Positions 20,258-26,648 of a stretch of 30,048 bases of DNA are shown here, in pieces (position 1 is the first letter of the stretch; each line of letters begins with the position of its first letter). The position numbers and the translations under genes were made by a program. The DNA is from a virus. The notes under the pieces are model-generated. The model did not search any database, was not told where the DNA came from, and was given only the letters and a program-made list of their open reading frames with translations. The stretch is from IMG/VR virus record IMGVR_UViG_3300048591_000581, positions 1 to 30,048 of that record; one strand, given 5' to 3'.

Positions 20258-20821
20258 TTACTGCGGGGGGGTTTCCTCCACCGGCGGCTCCACCGGCGGC
20301 TCGACCGGCGGAGGCGTCGGGATGTCCTCCTCGGCACCGAACGTCGCCGCGCCGAAGCCCGTGGCCTCGCCCCCGACGAGTTCGATCCCGAAGGAATCCG
20401 TGATCTCCTTGACCCCCTCGCCCAGATCGGCATCCGCGCGGATCGAGAAGTTCGCCACGTTTTCGCTCGGCACCTCCGAGAGGGTGAAGTCCACCGACTC
20501 GATGTAACCGTTGCGGCCGTCCGGCGAGAGGTCCGTGACCTTGGCGATCTCGGGGTTGAGGCTCTCGACCACGACCACGCCATCCACCAGCGCCGCGTTG
20601 CCGTACTTGTCCTTCGGAACGCCCAGTTGGAACCGGACGCGCTTTCCGACCTTGAGGGTCTGCATGGTTGTCTCCTGACAGGTGATGATTGTGCCGTCCC
20701 CCAAGGTCCACGTTATGGGAAACCTGAAGTCCGACGGGTCGTGCTCCGGCACCAAGCGCTCCAGCTTGATCCGCAATTCGTACTTGCTCAGTAGCCGCAA
20801 AAAAGCGCGAATGCAGAACAC
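20258..20821 (-). CDS. Ig-like domain protein with Pro-rich tail, 187 aa (possible second start, 135 aa)
   Basis: Two in-frame starts each have a strong ribosome-binding site: GTG at 20821 (GGGAGGT, 4-5 nt) and ATG at 20665 (AGGAGA, 5 nt). The first 52 residues (AFLRLLSKYELRIKLERLVP, ITWTLGDGTIITC) look like real coding sequence. The 135-residue part (SLNPEIAKVTDLSPDGRNGY ... FSIRADADLGEGV) has the beta-sandwich pattern of bacterial/phage Ig-like domains. The tail TPPPVEPPVEPPVEETPPQ is a flexible linker or display tail. A virion decoration or adhesion role is possible, but no structural genes are nearby. Confidence 0.68.
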   Translation of the reverse strand: MFCIRAFLRLLSKYELRIKLERLVPEHDPSDFRFPITWTLGDGTIITCQETTMQTLKVGKRVRFQLGVPKDKYGNAALVDGVVVVESLNPEIAKVTDLSPDGRNGYIESVDFTLSEVPSENVANFSIRADADLGEGVKEITDSFGIELVGGEATGFGAATFGAEEDIPTPPPVEPPVEPPVEETPPQ

Positions 20822-20872
20822 GTGGACCTCCCGATGAGACCACATTGTAGCTCGCCTCGCGGTAGTAGACAA

Positions 20873-21226
20873 CTAACGCCATAGCGGTTCGTACAGGGGG
20901 TCCTCACGCTCAGACAGCTTAACCTTTAGCGTGGTCTTACTGGTGGAACTGCGCAACCCGCAAAGGCGGGTCCCTACATCAAAGCTCAAGACCTCGTAAG
21001 TAGCCTTGCTGTTTTTGTTCCTGATGAGCAGGCCCTGCCCGGGCTTCTGAGCATACTTAGCCAGAGCCTCCATGAGGGTCTCGGTGATTACTACAGCAGG
21101 AGGGGGAGGCGGTGGGGCCTCCCCGTTGATCTCGTGCCCAACAGGGATCGAGAGAGACTCCTTATCTTGCGTCCCCGGAACCGATGCAATTGATTGCACC
21201 GGTCGCCGCACAAATCGTAGTGCCAT
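20873..21226 (-). CDS. hypothetical protein, 117 aa
   Basis: AGGAGG lies 4 nt before the ATG (a GTG one codon earlier is possible). It opens MALRFVRRPVQSIAS, sharing the MAL(K/R) start with three other proteins; QSIA comes from the 14-bp motif. A Pro-rich linker (APPPPPPAVV) leads into a helical then beta-rich domain (EALAKYAQKPGQGLLIRNKN). It has its own structured leader. Function unknown. Confidence 0.65.
   Translation of the reverse strand: MALRFVRRPVQSIASVPGTQDKESLSIPVGHEINGEAPPPPPPAVVITETLMEALAKYAQKPGQGLLIRNKNSKATYEVLSFDVGTRLCGLRSSTSKTTLKVKLSEREDPLYEPLWR
21185..21198 (-). repeat. TGCAATTGATTGCA site 5
   Basis: Exact copy in the QSIA frame, 28 bp inside the gene that starts at 21226. 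Confidence 0.9.
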
Positions 21227-21240
21227 CACACCTCCTGTGA

Positions 21241-21322
21241 CTTTGGGTGCGGTCCTAGGGTGGGGAGGTCCGCCAGCGTCCGGGGAAAGACGACGGCGGA
21301 TACCCTAAGACCGCAGCCAAAG
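21241..21322 (-). ncRNA. 82-nt structured leader RNA
   Basis: On the minus-strand RNA the ends pair as CTTTGG/CCAAAG, then after one C-C mismatch as TGCGGTCTTAGGGT/ACCCTAGGACCGCA (14 bp, one G-U). Inside, TCCGCC pairs with GGCGGA and CGTC with GACG around an 8-nt loop. It sits 12-15 nt before the ribosome-binding site of the gene at 21226. Its first bases are the T-run end of the upstream terminator, so terminator and leader could be mutually exclusive folds. No known riboswitch class is recognised. Confidence 0.65.
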
Positions 21323-21339
21323 GGGACCCGAAGGTCCCC
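21322..21339 (-). terminator. rho-independent terminator (short T-run)
   Basis: GGGGACC-TTCG-GGTCCCC on the RNA, followed by TTTGG. The stem is stable, the T-run short, so termination may be partial. It follows the gene ending at 21348. Confidence 0.7.
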
Positions 21340-21347
21340 CAGTGGTG

Positions 21348-22157
21348 TTACGCCGTCGCTTCCGCCGGAGCGACCGAAATGTCGTACTCGGGGAAAAGTT
21401 CGCTGATGATCTCCAGCGAGGCCTCCAGCCCGAGGGACGTCGCCGCCGCTTTCAGGGCTTCCGGACCCGCAACCGCGCCGTCGGCGAGGTAGTTGGTACA
21501 GATTGCCGCGAGGGCAACGGTATCGGCGTCGGTGTTCAGCGCCGCTTTGCCCTTCGACAGGGCCGAAGTGATCGTCTCGGCTTGGTCCTTGTGCGTCTTG
21601 AACGTCAGCTTAACGATCTCGTCGGTCGGCTTCGTCTTCTCGGCGGGATCACCGGAACCCGTTTTGCCGGCGGCAATGAGGGCCTGGAGTTCGAGCGTCG
21701 TGAGCTTCTCGACCTTGGCGACCCACTCGTCGACGGTCTCCGCCGTGAACTCCGGCAGGAGCGCGATCTCCTTGAGCTTGGTCCACCGCAGCTTGGCGAC
21801 CTTGACGTAGGGGATTTGCTTCTCCACCAGCGCCGAGAAGATCGACATGTGGTACTTGGCCGTGCGTTCCCTGAAGCCGAACTTCTCGAACACATAGGCC
21901 GCGAAGGTCTCGTGACCCTCGAACCAGGATTGGTCGTAGATGCGCTTCAGGACGCCGCCCAGCGTGAAGAAGTTCTGGTCGGCATCTTCGGCGAGTTGAT
22001 CCGCCCGCTTCAGCGCCGCCGTCTTCGACAGGCCGTCGATTTCCTTGGCGGTCTGAATGAAGAGATCGACGTCCTTGGCCGCACCCTTCTTGCCGGCGAC
22101 CACCGGCTTCTCCACCTGCTCGGCAACGCCTTCGCTGCCGGTGGTTTCCGCGTTCAT
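21348..22157 (-). CDS. HTH-containing protein, DUF3102-like, 269 aa
   Basis: Residues ~65-105 (FFTLGGVLKRIYDQSWFEGH, FAAYVFEKFGFRERTAKYHM) follow the pattern of phage/plasmid DUF3102-like proteins, where FG(W/F)xxRTAxxxM forms a helix-turn-helix. Both ends are Ala/Lys/Glu-rich. GGAGA precedes the ATG, promoter P5 lies 35-60 bp upstream and a terminator follows, so this is a one-gene unit. A DNA-binding regulator or replication accessory protein is plausible. Confidence 0.6.
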   Translation of the reverse strand: MNAETTGSEGVAEQVEKPVVAGKKGAAKDVDLFIQTAKEIDGLSKTAALKRADQLAEDADQNFFTLGGVLKRIYDQSWFEGHETFAAYVFEKFGFRERTAKYHMSIFSALVEKQIPYVKVAKLRWTKLKEIALLPEFTAETVDEWVAKVEKLTTLELQALIAAGKTGSGDPAEKTKPTDEIVKLTFKTHKDQAETITSALSKGKAALNTDADTVALAAICTNYLADGAVAGPEALKAAATSLGLEASLEIISELFPEYDISVAPAEATA

Positions 22158-22190
22158 ACTGTTCTCCGATGATTGTGATGTTACAAGCTT

Positions 22191-22219
22191 AATATACCGC
22201 GCCGCGCGTAGTTTGTCAA
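22191..22219 (-). promoter_or_regulatory. sigma70-type promoter P5
   Basis: Minus strand TTGACA (22219-22214), 17-bp spacer, TATATT (22196-22191). Lies between the MazG-like stop and the gene at 22157. Confidence 0.88.
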
Positions 22220-22235
22220 GCGTTTTCTGCGTGAC

Positions 22236-22997
22236 TTATGCGGTAGCGGGCTTCGTTGCCTCTTCGCTCACGGCCTTGGGCGGGGCTTCCTTCACTTCGC
22301 CGACAGCCTTCTTGCCGACAGCCTTCTTGCCAATGATCTTGGCCGTCGAGGTGGGGGAACCAGCCGGGGCCGCTGCCTTGGCCGTGGCTTGTTGGGCCTT
22401 CTTGGCCGCTGCCTCTTCCTTCTTGAGGTTGCGGAACTTCTCGTTCTCTGGGTTGAACCCCTCGGGATAGCGAGCCGAGAGCTTGGCCTGATTCTCGATC
22501 ATGAAGGCCACGGGGGCGTTGCCGAAGAGTTGATTGCAGACGCCGTAATACAACGGCACGAACTTGGCCATGATCTCCTTGGCCTTTTCCTCGTCATGGG
22601 TCCGCCCGTAGTACAGCTTCTTGTGAACGTCGAGCAAGTCGATGGCCAGCCCGTTGAGCGTCAGGAGGTTGTCGGCGGGGGTGCCAGCGAGCTTGACCAG
22701 CTTGGTCGGGGTGGGGAGCTTGACGTGGAGAATGCCGCAGACCCACGTCATGTAGAACATGATGTCCCCGAGTTCCTCACGGGCGTTCTTGCGCCATCCG
22801 TCGTCGGTCAGCAGCATAGAACCCGAGATGACGTCTTTCATGCCAGTGATCAGTTCCCCGACCTCGGTGGCGAGGCCGACGATCACGTGGCCGAAGTTCA
22901 TCAGCCTCTTCTTCTTCAGGTGGGTCTTGAGGCCGTGTTTGGCGGGTTCGATGGAAAGCAGGCTGTTCACGAACTTACGGTATTCAGTCAGTTGCAT
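22236..22997 (-). CDS. MazG-like nucleotide pyrophosphohydrolase, 253 aa
   Basis: GLATEVGELITGMKD (Glu45, Glu48) and AREELGDIMFYM (Glu75, Asp78) give the ExxE...ExxD magnesium site of all-alpha NTP pyrophosphatases (MazG/dUTPase-2 group). These hydrolyse (d)NTPs or (p)ppGpp-related nucleotides in the cytoplasm; substrate here is unknown. The catalytic core fills residues ~30-180; the remaining 70 residues are a low-complexity Lys/Ala tail (KKAVGKKAVG repeat). AGGAG precedes the ATG, which overlaps the resolvase gene by 10 bp. It could purge an unwanted normal or modified dNTP. Confidence 0.82.
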   Translation of the reverse strand: MQLTEYRKFVNSLLSIEPAKHGLKTHLKKKRLMNFGHVIVGLATEVGELITGMKDVISGSMLLTDDGWRKNAREELGDIMFYMTWVCGILHVKLPTPTKLVKLAGTPADNLLTLNGLAIDLLDVHKKLYYGRTHDEEKAKEIMAKFVPLYYGVCNQLFGNAPVAFMIENQAKLSARYPEGFNPENEKFRNLKKEEAAAKKAQQATAKAAAPAGSPTSTAKIIGKKAVGKKAVGEVKEAPPKAVSEEATKPATA

Positions 22998-23494
22998 CGC
23001 AATGCTCCTTTTAGATGTTCGGGGCCGTGGAGTCTGATCTCCTCAGCTACCCGTGCAAGCGCATAAGCGTCGGCTATGTCGTCCGAAGAGGTTTTGTAAC
23101 CCCACCTCTCGTGAACTTTCGCCATCATTTCAGGCTTCTTTGCGTTGCCCTTGCCGCACACCCAGTGCTTCAGAGTGCTCGGAGGGATACTGTACCACTG
23201 TAATCCACGAGAATGTAAAACTTGTCTGATGACGGTACCAATGCTCACCAAGAGGGCAATGTTTGACGCCCGATGGGTGGTGTAGCCCTCGATGCACACC
23301 ACCTCAGGTAAACCATAAGTGCCTGATACCTCATCAAGAAAATTGGCGGTGCCGACTGCAATTGATTGCACCCGATCCCAATCCTTCTTGTTGTCGAAAT
23401 GCAACAAACGGGACGTAACTTTGTCGAGAGGAAAAGACTCCCCTATTGAAACCAAGGCGGTGTACGTGCTGCTGTCGATGCCAAGAACGTGCAT
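22988..23494 (-). CDS. RuvC-like Holliday junction resolvase, 168 aa
   Basis: RNase H-like fold with MHVLGIDSSTYTAL (Asp7), VVCIEGYTTHRAS (Glu69) and TSSDDIADAYALA (Asp138, Asp139, Asp142), the acidic tetrad arrangement of RuvC. It would cleave branched DNA made during recombination-dependent replication before packaging. Length matches the family. TGATG overlap with the Cas4-like gene. Confidence 0.82.
   Translation of the reverse strand: MHVLGIDSSTYTALVSIGESFPLDKVTSRLLHFDNKKDWDRVQSIAVGTANFLDEVSGTYGLPEVVCIEGYTTHRASNIALLVSIGTVIRQVLHSRGLQWYSIPPSTLKHWVCGKGNAKKPEMMAKVHERWGYKTSSDDIADAYALARVAEEIRLHGPEHLKGALRCN
23357..23370 (-). repeat. TGCAATTGATTGCA site 6
   Basis: Exact copy in the QSIA frame of the RuvC-like gene, 124 bp after its start. 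Confidence 0.9.
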
Positions 23495-24360
23495 CAATAC
23501 TTCCCAGAGAAGCACTCGGCAGCCACGGGGCAATTCTTCGCCAGAGGCGCTGTGATCGTTGAGCACACATGCTTCGGAACATCACCTCCGGTGCGCCACA
23601 CCTTCACCGCCCGTCCTTTTTCCCAAGCACCTTGAGTTTCTTTGTCGTCTCGTGGGATCACGAATTCTTTGAACGGGAGCACTTCGTTCAACTCCGGATG
23701 TTTCCTGCCGGCCCCACGGGAGACATAAAGCACGCGGCCTTCCTGTTGATTGATCTGACCCTTGAAGGCGTGGTTGCTCTCCGAGACCAACCGCAAGTAC
23801 AAGTTGGTCCTGATGCGATGCTCAGCCAAGGGAGCCACCAACTTGTCCCACTCCTCGGCGGCCATGATCTTGATCTCACACCACATCCACTTGGGTGCTC
23901 CCAAATCCACGAGGACGTCGCTGCTCCCGGTGATGCCCGAGACCTCAGACTCCCACGCGGTCTCCGTGTACTCCCACAAATGGGGGTGATTGGGATTGTC
24001 CATACCGTCATAGCTTCCGGGCTTGCTGCACATTGTGCGTGACGCCCCGCAGCGCAGACAGTTCCAGTTGCCTTTGGCGTACTCGCCTAGCCACTTCTCC
24101 CGCACCAACCGGGCCGTCAGGTCCCCAGCGTCAAAAGTCAGCTTCAACGACACCGGCCACCACTCCTTTTGGAGTTTCTTGCCGGTGAGTTCCAACAGCG
24201 CCACTTGACGCGGACAGAAGGTCGCCTTGGTAACGTCGCTGGCGTGAATCTTGGAGAAGCCACGAGGGTCCATCGCCCCCCTGATTCCATCGGCCAGCAA
24301 CTTGGAAACGCTGGTCTTGGGCATCAGGGCAGCATGTGCTGCCTTGGTCAAGAATTTCAT
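23494..24360 (-). CDS. Cas4/RecB-like Fe-S nuclease, 288 aa
   Basis: PD-(D/E)XK core: SSDVLVDL (Asp148) and WCEIKIMAAEEW (Glu162-Ile-Lys164). One Cys before the core (ATFCPRQVALL, Cys49) and three at the C terminus (Cys266, Cys277, Cys283) match the four-cysteine iron-sulfur cluster of Cas4/AddB exonucleases. An insert at 97-111 (GNWNCLRCGASRTMC) adds a possible zinc site not usual in Cas4. It likely trims DNA ends in recombination. TGATG overlaps join both neighbours; no CRISPR elements are nearby, so the role is probably replicative. Confidence 0.82.
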   Translation of the reverse strand: MKFLTKAAHAALMPKTSVSKLLADGIRGAMDPRGFSKIHASDVTKATFCPRQVALLELTGKKLQKEWWPVSLKLTFDAGDLTARLVREKWLGEYAKGNWNCLRCGASRTMCSKPGSYDGMDNPNHPHLWEYTETAWESEVSGITGSSDVLVDLGAPKWMWCEIKIMAAEEWDKLVAPLAEHRIRTNLYLRLVSESNHAFKGQINQQEGRVLYVSRGAGRKHPELNEVLPFKEFVIPRDDKETQGAWEKGRAVKVWRTGGDVPKHVCSTITAPLAKNCPVAAECFSGKY

Positions 24361-24725
24361 CACGCCGCGAACTCTTCCTTGAAATCTCGTGAAGGCATCA
24401 TGATCCAGTCGCCGTTTGGCTTGGCCGTGCCGTCGGGGTTGACGAAGCTCACAGTTAGCACTGGGGTCGCCCCGGTGTTCTTGGCTTCCGTAGCGATCTT
24501 CACCAGCCACCCCAAGTCCAACGACATCGTTGCCGCCTTCGTAGCCTTGCTCTCAATCAGAAATTTCCGGCTCTCAGTCTTCAGCCGGGCGTCACCCTTG
24601 TGACCTCGGAAAGCCCCGCTACCCGGCGTCTGCTGCGCTCCAAGCTGCTTGGCCACCCGCTTCTCGCTGATGTTCCCATGCCCGGTCTGACCTTGCTTGG
24701 CAAGGCGCTTCAGAAAGGGGTTCAT
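24360..24725 (-). CDS. PD-(D/E)XK resolvase/endonuclease-like protein, 121 aa
   Basis: TPGSGAFRGHKGDARLKT places Asp45 and KFLIESKATKA gives Glu58-Ser-Lys60, the core of small Holliday-junction-resolvase-like nucleases. The start is the ATG overlapping the RecA-like stop as ATGA; a longer frame upstream overlaps that gene and is unlikely. Size is normal for the Hjc-like group. Likely acts on branched DNA together with the recombinase. Two resolvase-like folds (this and the RuvC-like one) in one operon is noteworthy. Confidence 0.75.
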   Translation of the reverse strand: MNPFLKRLAKQGQTGHGNISEKRVAKQLGAQQTPGSGAFRGHKGDARLKTESRKFLIESKATKAATMSLDLGWLVKIATEAKNTGATPVLTVSFVNPDGTAKPNGDWIMMPSRDFKEEFAA

Positions 24726-25840
24726 TCCGCCGAAACCGCAAACATCTTCTGATCCTTCACCCCGTCCAACACTGACTTCTGAAGTAGCATTTGGAATGCC
24801 GTCTCCCCGTAATAGGTGTCCTGAATCGGGGCGATGGTGGGGTACGTCTTTCCAAGACATTTCCACCCTCCTGGAATCTTCTCGGCCTTGCCTTGTTCCT
24901 TCAGAAGCGCCCAGACCAGCTTGAAGCTGTCGGTCTCTCCCGGAGACATCCCGTTGTGATTAATCAGCGCCATGTCGTAGTCGAATTCCACGGCTCTCAC
25001 GAGACACCGCGTCTTCTTCATCCTGACATGGGTCTCCCGCCACACCGGCATGTCCGGATGAAGAGTCTTGTCCACCTTGGCCGTGCTATTCAGCCGCACA
25101 GTCATCGACGACAGGAACTTCATGGTTTCGCCACCGGGAATAGTCTCGGGGTCTCCGTGAAGAACCCCGGGCTTGAAGCGCCTCTGGTTGACGAAGCTCA
25201 CAGAGGGGGTGTGCCCACGAGACTGCTCGTGCGATAGACCGAAGGCCAGCCGGTTACACAAACGCTTCACTAGCATCGCTGAAGTTCCGACGTCCGCACT
25301 CTCCGTGGACTTCTCCAACTCCCGTGTCGCTGTGAGGACGGCGATGGAGTCCACCACAATGTATGCGACATCGTCAGCGCGCACGATGGCATCCACCATA
25401 TCCACGGCCTCTTCCCCGTAACCGGGCTTCAGTACCACCAACTTGTCCAAGTCCACCCCGAATTGCGCCACCCACACCGGATCGAACTGGTGTTCGAGAT
25501 CAACCCATACCACGATATTCGGCTCTTCGGTCAAACGCTGGACGTTGGCCGCCACCCGGTACAGCAGGTTGCTCTTGCCAGCGCCCTCGGGTCCGTAGAC
25601 CATGCTCAGGCGATTCTTGGGCAGTCCTCCACCGGAATTGAAGTCGAACTCGAATATTCCGGTGGGCAGGCGGTCGATCACCGGGATGTTGCTACCTTTG
25701 TGCCAACGCTGGACGCCCTTGGCCTTATCCATCGCAGCGAGAAGCGTTGCCAGTTCACCCTTCATCGCGGGTTGAGCCTCGACCTTTGCGTCTTCCGTCG
25801 AAAGACTCTCCCCTTGCGACTTGGGCATCTTGAGCGCCAT
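24722..25840 (-). CDS. RecA/UvsX-like recombinase, 372 aa
   Basis: Walker A GPEGAGKS (83-90), VVWVDLEHQFDP, Walker B-type AYIVVDSIAVL and the loop region around SVSFVNQRRFKPG identify a phage strand-exchange ATPase. The N terminus is a 40-residue disordered-looking segment opening MALKMPKSQGES. The C-terminal part (LVWALLKEQGKAEKIPGGWK) is unlike bacterial RecA. It would assemble on ssDNA with the gp32-like protein. GGGGG 7 nt before the ATG is a weak ribosome-binding site. Confidence 0.9.
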   Translation of the reverse strand: MALKMPKSQGESLSTEDAKVEAQPAMKGELATLLAAMDKAKGVQRWHKGSNIPVIDRLPTGIFEFDFNSGGGLPKNRLSMVYGPEGAGKSNLLYRVAANVQRLTEEPNIVVWVDLEHQFDPVWVAQFGVDLDKLVVLKPGYGEEAVDMVDAIVRADDVAYIVVDSIAVLTATRELEKSTESADVGTSAMLVKRLCNRLAFGLSHEQSRGHTPSVSFVNQRRFKPGVLHGDPETIPGGETMKFLSSMTVRLNSTAKVDKTLHPDMPVWRETHVRMKKTRCLVRAVEFDYDMALINHNGMSPGETDSFKLVWALLKEQGKAEKIPGGWKCLGKTYPTIAPIQDTYYGETAFQMLLQKSVLDGVKDQKMFAVSAE

Positions 25841-25858
25841 GCTTGAACCCCCGACGGC

Positions 25859-26230
25859 TTACGAGCCGCTGTTGATGCTCTTGACTGTGTCTTCGATCTT
25901 GCCGCTGACGAACTCTTCGGCCCACTTGTAGGCGGCCTCGACACCCTTGAACGTCGTCGGCACCTCGATGCCCACGGTGATGCGGGCCGAGTTGTAGTCG
26001 CCGAGATTGATGGTCTGGCCGCCTTCGACGTAGATTCGGAGAAGTTGGGAGGCCGGTGCTGGGGCGGAATCGCCAGCCTTCACCGTCTCGTTCGTCGTTG
26101 TCGAAGTCTTCTGAACGCCCTTGTGTGAGGTGTCCACGGTCGTCGAGGCCTTTCCCTTGTCGGTGGCAAGATGCTTGTCGAACTCCGCTCCGACGGCGGG
26201 GGCGGGCTTGGGGGTGAGTTTCAGTGCCAT
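25859..26230 (-). CDS. hypothetical protein, 123 aa
   Basis: Opens MALKLTPKPAPAVGAEF, akin to its neighbours, followed by a Thr/Ser/Lys-rich linker. Residues ~62-110 (LLRIYVEGGQTINLGDYNSA, RITVGIEVPTTFKGVEAAYK) form a compact alpha/beta domain seen in uncharacterised phage proteins near recombination genes. It may assist the recombinase or ssDNA-binding protein; this rests only on position. One base separates it from the upstream gene. Confidence 0.65.
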   Translation of the reverse strand: MALKLTPKPAPAVGAEFDKHLATDKGKASTTVDTSHKGVQKTSTTTNETVKAGDSAPAPASQLLRIYVEGGQTINLGDYNSARITVGIEVPTTFKGVEAAYKWAEEFVSGKIEDTVKSINSGS

Positions 26231-26231
26231 G

Positions 26232-26648
26232 TTATTCCCAGTTGGAAGTGATGTGATCTCTCAACGCGGCAAACTCTGATGTTTGCAACGCTTTCCTTGC
26301 TCCATAGGAGCTAACGAACTCCAACAGCTTCTCCAGCAGCTTGTACTGACTTTCCTTGAGGTAATACACGTTGCCGTACAACGCAGGCTTCGGGTACATC
26401 CCTAGTTTCATCCAATCCCGCAGGGTGCTAACGCTGAGGTCCAACTGTGCGGCGGCCTCAACCAGTGTCATGGTGTACTCGTCAGGGACGATCACCGTGA
26501 CCTTACTCACAGGATTCGCCTCCTTGTACTCTTTCGCCCTGCGACGAGCTTCCTCGCGGTATTCCATGTCGTCTTGGTACCGCTGCTTGCGCTTGGCGGA
26601 GATTCGTTCCTTATTCCGCTCGTAGTAGCCTTTCTGATCGAACGCCAT
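26232..26648 (-). CDS. MerR-like helix-turn-helix protein, 138 aa
   Basis: A strongly basic N-terminal coil (YYERNKERISAKRKQRYQDD) is followed by an excisionase/MerR-type winged helix: YTMTLVEAAAQLDLSVSTLR and DWMKLGMYPKPALYGNVYYL. The basic coil resembles those on phage homing or HNH-associated DNA-binding proteins. GAGGA precedes the ATG, which overlaps the helicase stop as TGATG. A transcription regulator or replication accessory protein is likely. Confidence 0.72.
   Translation of the reverse strand: MAFDQKGYYERNKERISAKRKQRYQDDMEYREEARRRAKEYKEANPVSKVTVIVPDEYTMTLVEAAAQLDLSVSTLRDWMKLGMYPKPALYGNVYYLKESQYKLLEKLLEFVSSYGARKALQTSEFAALRDHITSNWE

Noticed and set aside
19743-20507. 254-residue ORF on the + strand
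   Set aside because: It crosses promoter P4, a terminator and two minus-strand genes in antisense; Ser/Gly/Pro low complexity arises from the Pro-rich tail of the opposite gene.
23494-24360. Cas4-like protein as evidence for a phage CRISPR system
   Set aside because: No Cas1, Cas2, effector or repeats in the window; operon context is recombination.
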